Assembly: GCF_946479885.1 (NCBI RefSeq)
Contig: NZ_CAMLHM010000019.1
Span: forward strand, 1 to 62,157
Direction of reading: 5' to 3'
From: an uncultured Devosia sp.
Lineage (GTDB): Bacteria > Pseudomonadota > Alphaproteobacteria > Rhizobiales > Devosiaceae
Length of the DNA stretch: 62,157 nucleotides
The notes below the pieces were generated by a model, which saw nothing but the letters and a program-made list of their open reading frames with translations, had not been told where the DNA came from and did no database searches. A program made the position numbers and the translations under genes. Shown here piece after piece: positions 50,666-61,331 of the stretch; the first letter of the stretch is position 1; every line of letters starts with the position of its first letter.

Positions 50666-51238
50666 ATGTTTGTACGTTCGCTTTCTATCGGTGTGGCTGC
50701 TGCCGCGCTGCTCGCTGGTGGTGCTCAGGCCGCCGACCTCATCATCCCGACCACCCCGCAGCCGATCTATGAAGCTGCTGGTTTCGACTGGGAAGGTCTC
50801 TATGTCGGCGTTCGCGCCGGTGGCCAGTTCGTTGGCTCGACCACCTATGCCGGTTACCCGATCAACTCGACCTCGGGCGTCCTCGGCGCTGCCGTTGGCG
50901 TGAACTTCATCCCCGTCGATCCCTTCCTGATCGGCGCTGAAGTCACCGGCGACTACATCTGGAACAACGCTTTCAGCACCGGCGAATTCTTCGCCAACCT
51001 GCGTGCTGGTGCTGTTGTGACCGATCAGGTCCTCGTCTACGCAATCGCTGGTATCGGCACCAACAACCGCACCGGCTTCTCGCAGGGCGTGTATCAGGCT
51101 GGCGCCGGTGTTGAACTGGCTGTGACCGACGCTGTCACCGTTCGCGGTGAAATCGTCGCACAGGGTGACTTCGACGGCGCTGCTGACGCAGTGTTCGAAG
51201 GTGCCAAGGCCACCGTTGGTGTGTTCTACCACTTCTAA
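50666..51238 (+). CDS. Outer-membrane beta-barrel protein, Omp25/Omp31-like (2)
   Basis: A 190-residue barrel paralogous to the preceding one. ATG 50666 has GGAG 8 bases upstream and starts a signal peptide (residues 1-24, AAALLAGGAQA). The mature part begins ADLIIPTTPQPIYEAAGFDWEGLYVG and ends in TVGVFYHF with a terminal Phe. Codons are rich in GCT, GGT and GTT, unlike the surrounding GC-ending usage, as expected for a very highly expressed gene. The 250 bp upstream (50414-50665) hold no gene but are AT-richer and probably contain the promoter. Confidence 0.87.
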   Translation: MFVRSLSIGVAAAALLAGGAQAADLIIPTTPQPIYEAAGFDWEGLYVGVRAGGQFVGSTTYAGYPINSTSGVLGAAVGVNFIPVDPFLIGAEVTGDYIWNNAFSTGEFFANLRAGAVVTDQVLVYAIAGIGTNNRTGFSQGVYQAGAGVELAVTDAVTVRGEIVAQGDFDGAADAVFEGAKATVGVFYHF

Positions 51239-51300
51239 GATTTGCAATCGGGCAGGGCGGTTCACCGCCCTCTCGACCTAGCGTCTTGCGAACCCAATTC

Positions 51301-51335
51301 GGCGAACCGCAGCAGCGGTTCGCCGTTTTGTTTTT
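51301..51335 (+). terminator. Rho-independent terminator after the second barrel gene
   Basis: GGCGAACCGC (51301-51310), an AGCA loop and GCGGTTCGCC (51315-51324) form a perfect 10-bp stem followed by GTTTTGTTTTT. Confidence 0.92.
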
Positions 51336-51431
51336 GGAATTGGACCGCGCATCCGTGGGGTCCCGTCGTTCCAAAATATCTCGTTGCGCGAGCACGCTAT
51401 TGCCGCCGACGCGGCGGGGACGACGCCGTTG

Positions 51432-51461
51432 TTGCGGGCTTTCGCCAACGGCTTATATGAT
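51432..51461 (+). promoter_or_regulatory. Candidate promoter of the nuo operon
   Basis: TTGCGG (51432-51437) and TATGAT (51456-51461) are spaced by 18 bp, about 150 bp before nuoA, within an AT-richer island. It is the best housekeeping-type match in 51336-51608, which has no other gene-like content. Confidence 0.35.
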
Positions 51462-51608
51462 TATTCTGCTCATATTTTCTTTCCCTTGAAACCGGATAGG
51501 CAAAGGTCTAAGCCCAAGCCATCAACTTTCGCGTTGGTTCGCTTGCCCCAATTGCTTGCGCAACCCTCGCAACCCGGTCGCCCGGCCGGACTAGAAACAG
51601 GCTGCCGC

Positions 51609-51974
51609 ATGACTGATTTGCTCAGCGACTATCTGCCGATTGTCATCTTCCTCGCCGTGGCCGGTCTGATTGGCCTGGCCCTGCTGGTCGCCCCCTTCAT
51701 CGTCGCGGTCAAGAACCCCGATCCGGAGAAGGTTTCGGCGTTCGAAGCCGGCTTTGAAGCTTTCGACGACGCGCGCATGAAGTTCGACGTCCGATTCTAC
51801 CTGGTCTCGATTCTCTTCATCATCTTCGACCTCGAAGTGGCGTTTCTGTTTCCCTGGGCTGTGGCCTTCCGTGAAGTCGGCTGGTTCGGTTTCTGGTCGA
51901 TGATGATCTTCCTCGGCGTTTTGACCGTCGGCTTTATCTATGAATGGCGGAAAGGGGCCCTGGAATGGGATTGA
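51609..51974 (+). CDS. nuoA: NADH-quinone oxidoreductase subunit A
   Basis: A 121-residue membrane subunit of complex I with three membrane segments (about 10-32, 65-87, 92-113). The conserved loop [31 protein letters not shown] (split around residues 34-65) contains the acidic contact to the quinone site, and [15 protein letters not shown] is the family signature. ATG 51609 gives the usual length. Its end overlaps nuoB by 10 bases. Confidence 0.95.
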   Translation: MTDLLSDYLPIVIFLAVAGLIGLALLVAPFIVAVKNPDPEKVSAFEAGFEAFDDARMKFDVRFYLVSILFIIFDLEVAFLFPWAVAFREVGWFGFWSMMIFLGVLTVGFIYEWRKGALEWD

Positions 51975-52546
51975 GCGAATCGAACGGCACGCTGGTCGCG
52001 CCGCGTCCCACCGGCCTGATTGACCCGCGCACCAATAAAGCTGCTGGTGCCGCGGACCCGTTCTTCACCGACGTCACCGATGAACTGGCTGACAAGGGTT
52101 TCCTGGTGTCGACGGTGTCGCAGCTGGTGAACTGGGCCCGCACCGGCTCGCTGATGTGGATGCAGACCGGCTTGGCCTGCTGCGCCGTCGAAATGATGCA
52201 GATGTCGATGCCGCGCTACGATATCGAGCGTTTCGGCACCGCCCCGCGCGCCTCGCCGCGCCAGTCGGACGTGCTGATCGTTGCTGGCACGCTGACCAAC
52301 AAGATGGCTCCGGCGCTCCGCAAGGTTTACGACCAGATGCCAGAGCCACGCTATGTCATCTCGATGGGTAGCTGCGCCAATGGCGGCGGCTACTATCACT
52401 ATTCCTATTCGGTCGTTCGCGGCTGCGATCGCGTCTTGCCGGTGGATATCTACGTCCCGGGTTGCCCGCCCACCGCAGAAGCGCTTCTTTACGGCATCCT
52501 GTTGCTGCAAAAGAAAATCCGCCGCACCGGCACCATCGAACGCTAG
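51965..52546 (+). CDS. nuoB: NADH-quinone oxidoreductase subunit B
   Basis: A 193-residue subunit carrying the terminal [4Fe-4S] cluster N2. Ligand cysteines are in [17 protein letters not shown] and YVPGCPP. The N-terminal 35 residues are a variable extension. ATG 51965 is preferred over 51944 because it matches the family start MGLSES-like and has a purine-rich segment upstream. Confidence 0.96.
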   Translation: MGLSESNGTLVAPRPTGLIDPRTNKAAGAADPFFTDVTDELADKGFLVSTVSQLVNWARTGSLMWMQTGLACCAVEMMQMSMPRYDIERFGTAPRASPRQSDVLIVAGTLTNKMAPALRKVYDQMPEPRYVISMGSCANGGGYYHYSYSVVRGCDRVLPVDIYVPGCPPTAEALLYGILLLQKKIRRTGTIER

Positions 52547-52557
52547 GGTCAGCCAGA

Positions 52558-53175
52558 ATGGATGAAGTAACCCAGGTCGATCCGCTCGTAGACCTTGGCG
52601 AGCATATCACTCGCGCGCTCGGCACGGCGATTGTCGCTCAGCAGGTCGCCTTTGGCGAGCTGACCCTGACCGCGGAAAAGGACGCAATCGTGGCAGTGGC
52701 CACTTTTCTGCGTGACGACCTGCGTTGTCGCTTCGTCAGCTTCGTCGATGTCTGCGGCGCCGACTATCCCGCCCGCGACGAGCGCTTCGACGTCGTCTAC
52801 CATTTCATGAGCCCGTATCTGAACCAGCGCATTCGGGTGAAGGTGACCACCGACGACGTGACGCCCGTTCCGAGCATCACCGGTGTCTTCAAGGGCGCCG
52901 AATGGTTCGAGCGCGAAGCCTATGACCTCTATGGCATCCTGTTCTCGGGCCACGGCGACCTGCGCCGCATCCTGACCGACTATGGCTTTGACGGCCATCC
53001 ACTGCGCAAGGACTTCCCGACCACTGGCTTTGTGGAAGTGCGCTACGACGAGACCCGCAAGCGCGTCGTCTATGAGCCGGTCAAGCTGATGCAGGAATAC
53101 CGTTCGTTCGACTATTTGTCGCCTTGGGAAGGTACGGATTACGTGCTGCCCGGTGACGAGAAGGCCAAGCAATGA
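52558..53175 (+). CDS. nuoC: NADH-quinone oxidoreductase subunit C
   Basis: A 205-residue hydrophilic subunit of the 30-kDa family, not fused to NuoD. The signature is [31 protein letters not shown] (about residues 117-147), followed by [18 protein letters not shown]. It overlaps nuoD by 4 bases. Confidence 0.96.
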   Translation: MDEVTQVDPLVDLGEHITRALGTAIVAQQVAFGELTLTAEKDAIVAVATFLRDDLRCRFVSFVDVCGADYPARDERFDVVYHFMSPYLNQRIRVKVTTDDVTPVPSITGVFKGAEWFEREAYDLYGILFSGHGDLRRILTDYGFDGHPLRKDFPTTGFVEVRYDETRKRVVYEPVKLMQEYRSFDYLSPWEGTDYVLPGDEKAKQ

Positions 53176-54365
53176 CCGTTGAAGCCGAAGTCAGAAACTT
53201 CACCATCAATTTCGGGCCGGTGCATCCGTCGGCCCACGGCGTGCTGCGCCTGATTCTGGAACTGGACGGCGAAATCGTCGAACGCGTCGATCCGCATATC
53301 GGCCTGCTGCATCGCGGCACCGAAAAGCTGATCGAATCCAAGACCTACCTGCAGGCTGTGCCCTATTTCGACCGCCTCGATTACGTGGCGCCGATGAATC
53401 AGGAGCATGCTTTCGCCCTGGCCGTCGAAAAGCTGCTGGGTCTCGAAGTCCCGCGCCGTGGCCAGCTGATCCGCGTGCTCTATTCGGAAATCGGGCGCCT
53501 GCTGGCGCACCTGATGAACGTTACCACCCAGGCGATGGACGTCGGCGCGCTGACGCCGCCCGTCTGGGGCTTCGAGTGGCGCGAAAAGCTGATGATCTTC
53601 TATGAGCGCGCCTCCGGCGCGCGCATGCACGCCGCCTATTTCCGTCCGGGCGGGGTGCATCAGGATCTGCCGCAGGCGCTGATCGACGATATCGAGTCCT
53701 TCTGCGGCGAGTTCCTCAAGTTCCTGGTCGACCTCGATACGCTCCTGACCGAGAACCGCATCTTCAAGCAGCGCAATGTCGATATCGGCCTGGTGAAGCT
53801 CGAAGACGCCTGGAATATGGGCTTTTCGGGCGTCATGGTGCGCGGTTCGGGCGCTGCCTGGGACCTGCGCAAGAGCCAGCCCTACGAATGCTATGCCGAG
53901 ATGGATTTCGACATTCCGATCGGCAAGAACGGCGACTGCTACGACCGCTACCTCATCCGCATGGAAGAGATGAAGCAGTCGACCCGCATCATGCAGCAAT
54001 GCGTGACCAAGCTGAACGCTGCCGACGGCAAGGGCCCGGTGTCCTCGCTCGACGGCAAGGTTGTTCCGCCCAAGCGTGGTGAAATGAAGAAGTCGATGGA
54101 AGCCCTCATCCATCACTTCAAGCTCTATACCGAGGGCTACAAGGTCCCCGCTGGCGAGGTCTATGCCGCCGTTGAAGCGCCCAAGGGCGAGTTCGGCGTC
54201 TACCTGGTCAGCGATGGCACCAATAAGCCCTATCGCTGCAAGATCCGCGCGCCGGGTTTTGCGCATTTGTCGGCCATGGATTTCCTGTGTCGCGGCCACA
54301 TGCTGGCCGACGTCTCGGCCATTCTTGGCTCGCTCGATATCGTGTTCGGAGAGGTTGATCGCTGA
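53172..54365 (+). CDS. nuoD: NADH-quinone oxidoreductase subunit D
   Basis: A 397-residue 49-kDa subunit lining the quinone pocket. It has [14 protein letters not shown] with the quinone-head His, [14 protein letters not shown] (about residues 42-55), [12 protein letters not shown] and [10 protein letters not shown]. The C-terminus DIVFGEVDR is typical. Its stop shares one base with the nuoE ATG. Confidence 0.97.
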   Translation: MTVEAEVRNFTINFGPVHPSAHGVLRLILELDGEIVERVDPHIGLLHRGTEKLIESKTYLQAVPYFDRLDYVAPMNQEHAFALAVEKLLGLEVPRRGQLIRVLYSEIGRLLAHLMNVTTQAMDVGALTPPVWGFEWREKLMIFYERASGARMHAAYFRPGGVHQDLPQALIDDIESFCGEFLKFLVDLDTLLTENRIFKQRNVDIGLVKLEDAWNMGFSGVMVRGSGAAWDLRKSQPYECYAEMDFDIPIGKNGDCYDRYLIRMEEMKQSTRIMQQCVTKLNAADGKGPVSSLDGKVVPPKRGEMKKSMEALIHHFKLYTEGYKVPAGEVYAAVEAPKGEFGVYLVSDGTNKPYRCKIRAPGFAHLSAMDFLCRGHMLADVSAILGSLDIVFGEVDR

Positions 54366-55681
54366 TGGTTGCGCGTCGCCTTGCGGACGAGTCGGTTCAA
54401 CCGGCCGCGTTCGCGTTCAGTGCTGAAAACGCCAAATGGGCGGAATGGAAGATCGGGCTCTACCCGGCCGGCCGTCAGCAGTCTGCTGTTATCCCGCTGC
54501 TCATGCGCGCCCAGGATCAGGACGGCTGGGTCAGCCGCGCCACGATCGAATCCATCGCCGATATGCTCGGCATGGCCTATATCCGCGTGCTGGAAGTGGC
54601 GACGTTCTACACCCAGTTCCAGCTGCAGCCTGTCGGCACCCGCGCCCATATCCAGGTCTGCGGCACCACGCCCTGCCAGTTGCGCGGCGCTGAAAAGCTG
54701 ATCGACATCTGCAAGAGCAAGATCCATCACGACCCGCACCATCTCAATGCCGACGGCACGATGAGCTGGGAAGAGGTCGAGTGCGCCGGCGCCTGCGTCA
54801 ACGCGCCGATGGTCACGATCTATCACGACACCTACGAAGACCTGACACCCGAGCGTTTCGAGGAAATCGTCGATGCCTTCGCTGCCGGCAACGGAGCGAG
54901 CGTCAAGCCGGGTCCGCAGATTGACCGGCTGCATTCGTCTTCCGAAGGTGGTCGCACGACCTTGCTCGAAAAGCCGAGCGCCAAGCGCACCAAGTTCGTG
55001 CCGCCGCCGGCGCCTGAAGCGCCTGCTGCAGCTGCTCCTGCCGCCGCGGCTCCCGCAGCACCCGCACCGACCATGGCCGCCAAGCCAAAGGACGTGAGCG
55101 AAGAGAACGCGCCAGCGATCAAGGGTACGCCTGCCGCCGCAAAGGTGTCCGAAGCCAAGGCTGAGGGCGAGCGCAAGGCCGCCAACGCCTCCGCCAAGGC
55201 CAACGGCAAGCCCAACAAGGCGATGCGCGAAGACGCAACCGGTGCCGAGTCCGCGGCCGCCAAGGTCGACGGTGGCAAAGCTCCGGGCAAGGCCTCGGCC
55301 AAGGCTCCGGCCGCCGACGGCACCAGCACGGCGGTCAAGAAGAGCCGCACCATCATCGCGCCCAAGGCTAACCCGGCCGAGGTCAATCCGGTCGCCGAAA
55401 AGGGCAGCAGCGCGCCGCTCTTTGCTGCACCCGCAGGTGCGCCCGACGATCTCAAGCTGATCTCGGGCGTCGGCCCGGTGCTCGAAGGCCGTCTAAATGG
55501 CCTTGGCATCACCAAGTGGAGCCAGGTTGCCGCGCTGACCCCCGAGCAGATCGGGCAGGTCGAAGGCTCGCTCAACTTTGCCGGCCGCGTCGCACGCGAC
55601 AACTGGCTGGCGCAGGCCGAGGTTCTCGCCCGTGGCGGCGAGGCAGAATATATCCGCGTCTTCGGCAAGAAGCCGCGTTAG
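54365..55681 (+). CDS. nuoE: NADH-quinone oxidoreductase subunit E with long C-terminal extension
   Basis: A 438-residue form of the 24-kDa subunit. The core (residues about 10-190) binds [2Fe-2S] N1a through CGTTPCQLRG and CAGACVNAPM. It is followed by a linker rich in Ala, Pro and Lys (about 215-350) and a C-terminal helix-hairpin-helix-like domain (DLKLISGVGPVLEGRLNGLGI, WSQVAALTPEQI, NWLAQAEVL, about 362-435). E. coli NuoE is about 166 residues. Long tails of this kind are found in other alphaproteobacteria; their function is unknown. Confidence 0.95.
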   Translation: MVARRLADESVQPAAFAFSAENAKWAEWKIGLYPAGRQQSAVIPLLMRAQDQDGWVSRATIESIADMLGMAYIRVLEVATFYTQFQLQPVGTRAHIQVCGTTPCQLRGAEKLIDICKSKIHHDPHHLNADGTMSWEEVECAGACVNAPMVTIYHDTYEDLTPERFEEIVDAFAAGNGASVKPGPQIDRLHSSSEGGRTTLLEKPSAKRTKFVPPPAPEAPAAAAPAAAAPAAPAPTMAAKPKDVSEENAPAIKGTPAAAKVSEAKAEGERKAANASAKANGKPNKAMREDATGAESAAAKVDGGKAPGKASAKAPAADGTSTAVKKSRTIIAPKANPAEVNPVAEKGSSAPLFAAPAGAPDDLKLISGVGPVLEGRLNGLGITKWSQVAALTPEQIGQVEGSLNFAGRVARDNWLAQAEVLARGGEAEYIRVFGKKPR

Positions 55682-55692
55682 GAGTGTGAAGA

Positions 55693-57000
55693 GTGCTCGC
55701 TGACAAGGATCGCATTTTCACCAATCTCTATGGCCAGGGCGACTGGACGCTCGAGGGCGCGCGTTCGCGCGGCGCCTGGGTGGGCACCAAGGAGTTCATC
55801 GACCAGGGGCGTGACTGGATCACCAACGAGGTCAAGGCCTCGGGCCTGCGTGGTCGCGGCGGCGCCGGTTTCCCGACCGCGCTTAAATGGACCTTCATGC
55901 CCAAGGTCAATGACGGCCGTCCGCATTACCTCTTGGTCAATGCCGACGAATCCGAGCCGGGCACCTGCAAGGACCGAGATATCTTGCGGCATGATCCGCA
56001 TCATCTGGTGGAAGGCTGCCTGCTGGCGGCCCGCGCCATGGATGCGCACCTGGCCTTCATCTATGTCCGCGGCGAGTTCATCCGCGAGCGCCAGCGCCTC
56101 GAGGCAGCGGTCGAGCAGGCCTATGAAGCCAAGCTGATCGGCAAGGACAATATCCACGGCTGGGACCTGGACATCATCGTCCACCACGGCGCCGGCGCCT
56201 ATATCTGCGGCGAAGAGACCGCGCTGATGGAGTCGCTTGAAGGCAAGAAGGGCCAGCCCCGCCTCAAGCCGCCATTCCCGGCCGGCATGGGCGTCTACGG
56301 CAACCCGACGACCGTGAACAACGTCGAATCCATCGCCGTCGTCCCGGAAATCCTGCGTCGCTCGGGCGCCTGGTTCGCCTCCATTGGCCGTGCCAACAAT
56401 ACCGGCACCAAGCTGATGTGCGTCTCCGGCCACGTGAACAAGCCGGCGACCTTCGAAGAAGCCATGGGCGTCACCTTCGAAGAGATCATCGAAAAGCACT
56501 GCGGCGGTATCCGCGGCGGCTGGGACAACCTGCTCGCCGTGATCCCCGGTGGTGCCTCGGTTCCCTGCGTGCCCGGCCACAAGATCCGCAATGCCGTGAT
56601 GGATTTCGACGGGTTGCGTGAAGTCGGTTCGTCCCTCGGCACCGCTGCTGTGATCGTCATGGACAAGCAGACCGACATCATCAAGGCCATCTGGCGCCTC
56701 TCGGCCTTCTACAAGCATGAGAGCTGCGGCCAGTGCACGCCGTGCCGTGAAGGCACCGGCTGGATGATGCGCGTCATGGAACGCATGGTTGAGGGCCGCG
56801 CCCAGAAGCGCGAAATCGATATGCTGTTCGAAGTGACCAAGCAGATCGAAGGCCACACCATCTGCGCCCTCGGCGACGCCGCCGCTTGGCCGATCCAGGG
56901 CCTGATCCGCAACTTCCGCCACGTCATCGAAGAGCGGATCGACCAGTATACGTATTCGTCCACCAGCGACGGCGCCGTGCCGTCGATCGCTGCGGAGTAG
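55693..57000 (+). CDS. nuoF: NADH-quinone oxidoreductase subunit F
   Basis: A 435-residue 51-kDa subunit that binds NADH and FMN. It has [13 protein letters not shown] (about residues 54-66), [32 protein letters not shown] (NADH site) and [11 protein letters not shown] for cluster N3. The start is GTG 55693 with AGGAG upstream; the encoded [14 protein letters not shown] matches the family beginning. Confidence 0.96.
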   Translation: MLADKDRIFTNLYGQGDWTLEGARSRGAWVGTKEFIDQGRDWITNEVKASGLRGRGGAGFPTALKWTFMPKVNDGRPHYLLVNADESEPGTCKDRDILRHDPHHLVEGCLLAARAMDAHLAFIYVRGEFIRERQRLEAAVEQAYEAKLIGKDNIHGWDLDIIVHHGAGAYICGEETALMESLEGKKGQPRLKPPFPAGMGVYGNPTTVNNVESIAVVPEILRRSGAWFASIGRANNTGTKLMCVSGHVNKPATFEEAMGVTFEEIIEKHCGGIRGGWDNLLAVIPGGASVPCVPGHKIRNAVMDFDGLREVGSSLGTAAVIVMDKQTDIIKAIWRLSAFYKHESCGQCTPCREGTGWMMRVMERMVEGRAQKREIDMLFEVTKQIEGHTICALGDAAAWPIQGLIRNFRHVIEERIDQYTYSSTSDGAVPSIAAE

Positions 57001-57004
57001 GGCA

Positions 57005-59107
57005 ATGGCTTCCATCAAGGTCGACGGCCAGCTCGTCGAAGTTCCTGACTACTACACGCTGATGCAGGCGGCTGAAGCCGCCGGCGCCGAGATCCCGCGC
57101 TTCTGCTACCACGAGCGCCTGTCGGTCGCCGGCAACTGCCGCATGTGCCTGGTCGAAGTGAAGGGCGGTCCGCCCAAGCCGCAGGCCTCCTGCGCCATGT
57201 CGGTCAAGGACCTTCGTCCCGGCCCCAATGGCGAGCCGCCTGAAATGTTCACTAACACGCCCATGGTCAAGAAGGCCCGCGAAGGCGTGATGGAATTCCT
57301 GCTGATCAACCATCCGCTCGATTGCCCGATCTGCGATCAGGGCGGCGAGTGCGATCTGCAGGACCAGGCCATGGCCTATGGCGTCGACAAGAACCGCTTT
57401 GCCGAGAACAAGCGCGCCGTCGAGGACAAGTATATTGGCCCGCTGGTCAAGACCTCGATGAACCGCTGCATCCACTGCACGCGCTGCGTCCGCTTCACCA
57501 CCGAAGTCGCCGGCATTGCGGAAATGGGCCTGCTCGGTCGCGGCGAAGATGCCGAGATCACCACCTATCTCGAGCAGGCGCTGACCAGCGAGCTGCAGGG
57601 CAACGTCATCGACCTCTGCCCGGTTGGCGCGCTGACCAGTAAGCCCTATGCCTTCAATGCCCGCCCGTGGGAACTGGTGAAGACCGAGTCCGTCGACGTG
57701 ATGGACGCCGTCGGTTCCAACATCCGCGTCGATAGCCGTGGCCGCGAAGTGATGCGCATCCTGCCGCGCATCAATGAGGCGATCAACGAAGAGTGGATCT
57801 CCGACAAGACCCGCTTCATCTGGGACGGCCTCAAGAGCCAGCGGCTCGATCGCCCCTATGTGCGCAAGTCCGGCAAGCTGCAGCCTGCGTCGTGGGACGA
57901 GGCTCTTGCAGCCGTTGGCGCCCGCATGAAGAAAGCCGGCAACAAGGTCGGTGCTATCGCCGGTGACCTGGCCGCTGTCGAAGAAATGTACGCGCTCAAG
58001 GCTTTGCTGGCGTCGGTCGGCTCTGGCATGACCGACGTTCGTCCGGCCATGTCGGGCATCGATCCGTCCATGCCGCGATCGGCCTACCTGTTCAATCCGA
58101 CCATTGCGGGCATCGAGCAGGCCGACGCCATCGTCATCATCGGCGCCAACCCGCGCAAGGAAGCGTCGCTGATCAATGCGCGCATCCGCAAGACCTGGCG
58201 CGCCAAGGGCCTGCCGATTGCCGTCATCGGCGAAAAGGCCGACTTGACCTATAGCTACAGCTATCTCGGCGAAGGCTTTGAATCGCTGGCCGATCTGGCC
58301 GCGGGCAAGGGCTCGTTCGGTGAGATCCTGGCCAATGCCAAGAACCCGCTGATCATCGTCGGCGAAGGCGCCGTTTCGCATGCCAACCTCGGCAAGCAGG
58401 CCGGTCGCGACGTGATAGCACTGGCATCCAAGCTCGCCACCGGCGCCAATGTCGCCGAAGGCTGGAACGGCTTCGCGCTGCTGCACAACGCGGCCAGCCG
58501 CGTCGGCGGCATCGACATCGGCTTCGTGCCGCATGATGGCGGCGTCTGTTCGGCCGACCAGATCGGCCTCGCTGGCAAAGGCGAGCTCGACGTGCTGTTC
58601 CTGCTCGGCGCCGACGAATACGACACCGCCGCCATGGGCAAAGCGTTCGTTGTCTATATCGGCAGCCACGGCGACAAGGGTGCGCACCGCGCCGACGTCA
58701 TCCTGCCGGGCGCGACCTACACCGAGAAGTCGGGCACTTACGTCAATACCGAGGGCCGCGTGCAGGTGACGAGCCGCGCAGTGTTCCCCCCGGGCGATGC
58801 CAAGGAAGACTGGGCCATCATCCGCGCGCTGTCAGGCGCCATGGCCAAGCCACTGCCGTTCAACTCGTTGACGCAGCTGCGCGCCGCCATCTATGCCGAA
58901 TTCCCGCATCTGGCCCGTATCGACCAGATCGCTGCCGGTTCGGTTGCCGATGTGGCCAAGCTCGCCAAGGCCGCCATCAAGACCAAGTCGGCGCCCTTCG
59001 GCTCGGCCGTGGCCGATTTCTATCTCAGCAATCCGATCGCTCGCGCCTCGGCGGTGATGGGCGAGTGCGCCGCCACGGCCGCTGGCCTGCGCCAGGCCGC
59101 GGAGTAG
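57005..59107 (+). CDS. nuoG: NADH-quinone oxidoreductase subunit G
   Basis: A 700-residue 75-kDa subunit. The [2Fe-2S] ferredoxin-like domain has CYHERLSVAGNCRMCLVE and ASCAMSV. A His/Cys cluster follows in DCPICDQGGECDLQDQAM, and CIHCTRCVRFTTEVAG supplies cluster ligands. The rest is a molybdopterin-oxidoreductase-like domain without cofactor motifs, as normal for the mitochondrial-type enzyme. It starts 4 bp after nuoF. Confidence 0.96.
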   Translation: MASIKVDGQLVEVPDYYTLMQAAEAAGAEIPRFCYHERLSVAGNCRMCLVEVKGGPPKPQASCAMSVKDLRPGPNGEPPEMFTNTPMVKKAREGVMEFLLINHPLDCPICDQGGECDLQDQAMAYGVDKNRFAENKRAVEDKYIGPLVKTSMNRCIHCTRCVRFTTEVAGIAEMGLLGRGEDAEITTYLEQALTSELQGNVIDLCPVGALTSKPYAFNARPWELVKTESVDVMDAVGSNIRVDSRGREVMRILPRINEAINEEWISDKTRFIWDGLKSQRLDRPYVRKSGKLQPASWDEALAAVGARMKKAGNKVGAIAGDLAAVEEMYALKALLASVGSGMTDVRPAMSGIDPSMPRSAYLFNPTIAGIEQADAIVIIGANPRKEASLINARIRKTWRAKGLPIAVIGEKADLTYSYSYLGEGFESLADLAAGKGSFGEILANAKNPLIIVGEGAVSHANLGKQAGRDVIALASKLATGANVAEGWNGFALLHNAASRVGGIDIGFVPHDGGVCSADQIGLAGKGELDVLFLLGADEYDTAAMGKAFVVYIGSHGDKGAHRADVILPGATYTEKSGTYVNTEGRVQVTSRAVFPPGDAKEDWAIIRALSGAMAKPLPFNSLTQLRAAIYAEFPHLARIDQIAAGSVADVAKLAKAAIKTKSAPFGSAVADFYLSNPIARASAVMGECAATAAGLRQAAE

Positions 59108-59116
59108 GGGAGAACA

Positions 59117-60214
59117 ATGGACTTTATCCTCTCCGCTCTCGATTACCTGCTGGGCATCCCGCTCCTTGGCTGGGGTGTGCAGGTTGGGCTGATCTACAAG
59201 GCGCTGCTGCTGCTTGTGGGCCTCCTGATCTTCACCGCCTTCATCCTGCTGGCTGACCGCAAGATCTGGGCCGCCGTGCAGCTGCGTCGCGGCCCCAACG
59301 TGGTGGGCCCGTTCGGCCTGTTGCAGAGCTTCGCCGATTTGCTGAAGTTCGCCCTCAAGGAGGCCGTCATTCCCGGCGGCGCCGACAAGGTGCTGTTCCT
59401 GCTGGCGCCCTTGATCACTGCAACGCTGGCTTTGGCCGGCTGGGCCGTGATCCCGGTGGATGCGGGTCTCGCCATCGGCAACGTTAACCTGGGCATCCTG
59501 TACCTCCTCGCCATCTCCTCGCTCGGCGTCTATGGCGTCATCATCGGCGGCTGGGCGTCCAACTCGAAGTATCCGTTCCTCGGCTCGCTTCGCTCTGCCG
59601 CGCAGATGGTGTCCTACGAAGTCTCGATCGGCCTCGTCATCATCACGGTGCTGCTCTGCGTTGGTTCGCTGAATCTGCAGGACATCGTCGTCGCGCAGCA
59701 GGAAATGGGCCTTGCCCATACCCTGGGCGTGCCGTGGCTCAGTTTCCTCAACTGGTTCTGGCTGCCGCTGTTCCCGATGTTTGTGGTGTTCTACATCTCG
59801 GCCCTGGCTGAAACCAACCGTCCGCCATTCGACCTGGTGGAAGGCGAATCCGAGCTGGTCGCCGGCTTCATGACCGAATATTCGGCCACGCCATACCTGC
59901 TGTTCATGCTGGGTGAGTACATCTCGATCCTGCTGATGTGCGCCATGACCACCATCCTGTTCCTGGGTGGCTGGGCCTCGCCGATCGATCTGCCGCCTTT
60001 CACCTGGATTCCGGGCCTGGTGTGGTTCTTCATCAAGGTGAGCATGGTGTTCTTCATGTTCGCCATGGCCAAGGCCATCGTGCCGCGCTACCGCTATGAC
60101 CAGTTGATGCGGATCGGCTGGAAGCTGTTCCTGCCGCTGTCGCTGGGCATGGTCATCATTGTTGCTTTCGTTCTTCAGCTCACCGGCTGGGGCTGGCATG
60201 GAGGGATGGCCTGA
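59117..60214 (+). CDS. nuoH: NADH-quinone oxidoreductase subunit H
   Basis: A 365-residue membrane subunit with eight or nine membrane segments, forming the quinone entry. Family signatures are [24 protein letters not shown] (about residues 47-70), [24 protein letters not shown] and [23 protein letters not shown] (about 226-248). Its stop shares one base with the nuoI ATG. Confidence 0.97.
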   Translation: MDFILSALDYLLGIPLLGWGVQVGLIYKALLLLVGLLIFTAFILLADRKIWAAVQLRRGPNVVGPFGLLQSFADLLKFALKEAVIPGGADKVLFLLAPLITATLALAGWAVIPVDAGLAIGNVNLGILYLLAISSLGVYGVIIGGWASNSKYPFLGSLRSAAQMVSYEVSIGLVIITVLLCVGSLNLQDIVVAQQEMGLAHTLGVPWLSFLNWFWLPLFPMFVVFYISALAETNRPPFDLVEGESELVAGFMTEYSATPYLLFMLGEYISILLMCAMTTILFLGGWASPIDLPPFTWIPGLVWFFIKVSMVFFMFAMAKAIVPRYRYDQLMRIGWKLFLPLSLGMVIIVAFVLQLTGWGWHGGMA

Positions 60215-60702
60215 TGCGCGCCACCCAGTTCGTCAACACGCTGCTGCTCACCGAGCTGGTAAAGGCCTTTGGCCTGACCATGCGGTATTTCTTCTCGCCG
60301 CGGCCGACCATCAACTACCCCTTCGAGAAGGGCCATGTGTCGCCGCGCTTCCGCGGTGAGCATGCTCTGCGCCGCTATCCCAACGGCGAAGAGCGCTGCA
60401 TCGCCTGCAAGCTCTGCGAAGCCATCTGCCCGGCCCAGGCCATCACCATCGAGGCCGGCCCGCGCCAGAATGACGGCACCCGCCGCACGGTGCGCTACGA
60501 CATCGACATGGTGAAGTGCATCTATTGCGGCTTCTGCCAGGAAGCCTGTCCGGTCGACGCCATCGTCGAGGGGCCGAACTTCGAATTTGCAACCGAAACG
60601 CGTGAAGAGCTCTACTTCTCCAAGGAAAAGCTCCTCGCCAACGGCGACCGTTGGGAGCGCGAGATCGCCCACAACCTCAGCGCCGACGCGCCGTATCGCT
60701 GA
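60214..60702 (+). CDS. nuoI: NADH-quinone oxidoreductase subunit I
   Basis: A 162-residue ferredoxin-type subunit with two [4Fe-4S] clusters (N6a and N6b): [12 protein letters not shown] (about residues 62-73) and [12 protein letters not shown] (about 101-112). The N-terminal segment [15 protein letters not shown] is the family marker. Ends 11 bp before nuoJ. Confidence 0.97.
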   Translation: MRATQFVNTLLLTELVKAFGLTMRYFFSPRPTINYPFEKGHVSPRFRGEHALRRYPNGEERCIACKLCEAICPAQAITIEAGPRQNDGTRRTVRYDIDMVKCIYCGFCQEACPVDAIVEGPNFEFATETREELYFSKEKLLANGDRWEREIAHNLSADAPYR

Positions 60703-60713
60703 GAGGGAAGAGC

Positions 60714-61322
60714 ATGACCCTTCCACTATTCTTCTTCTATCTGTTCTCGGCGGTTGCCATCCTGTCGGCCGTGATGGTCATTTCGGCGCGCAATCCCGTG
60801 CACGCCGTGCTGTTCCTGATCCTGGCCTTCTTCAACGCTTCCGGCCTGTTCATGCTGGCTGGCGCCGAGTTCCTGGCGCTGCTGCTGATCGTCGTCTATG
60901 TGGGCGCCGTGGCGGTGCTCTTCCTGTTCGTCGTCATGATGCTCGACGTGGATTTCACCTCGTTGCGCTCAGGCTTCCTGCAATACGCGCCGGTCGGTGT
61001 CGTTGTGGGCATCGTGCTGCTGCTCGAGCTGCTGCTCTTGGCCGGGAGCTTCGTCGTCTCGCCGGAGGCGGCGGGCGGTTCGGCGCTGCCGATCGATGGT
61101 GCGGTCGACAACATGACGGCCATCGGGCTGGTGCTCTATACGCGCTACATTTTCCTGTTCCAGGGTGCCGGTGCCGTGCTGCTGGTCGCCATGATCGGCG
61201 CCATCGTGCTGACCCTGCGTCACAAGAGCAACGTCAAGCGTCAGAACCCGATCGATCAGGTCGCTCGTCGGGCTTCGGAAACGCTGGAAGTCGTCAAAGT
61301 CAAAAGCGGTCAAGGGTTGTAG
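60714..61322 (+). CDS. nuoJ: NADH-quinone oxidoreductase subunit J
   Basis: A 202-residue membrane subunit with five membrane segments. ATG 60714 has GAGAGGGA upstream. The broken third helix is recognisable in AEFLALLLIVVYVGAVAVLFLFVVMML (about residues 52-78). The C-terminal 30 residues are basic and cytosolic. Confidence 0.95.
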   Translation: MTLPLFFFYLFSAVAILSAVMVISARNPVHAVLFLILAFFNASGLFMLAGAEFLALLLIVVYVGAVAVLFLFVVMMLDVDFTSLRSGFLQYAPVGVVVGIVLLLELLLLAGSFVVSPEAAGGSALPIDGAVDNMTAIGLVLYTRYIFLFQGAGAVLLVAMIGAIVLTLRHKSNVKRQNPIDQVARRASETLEVVKVKSGQGL

Positions 61323-61331
61323 GAGGCAAAC

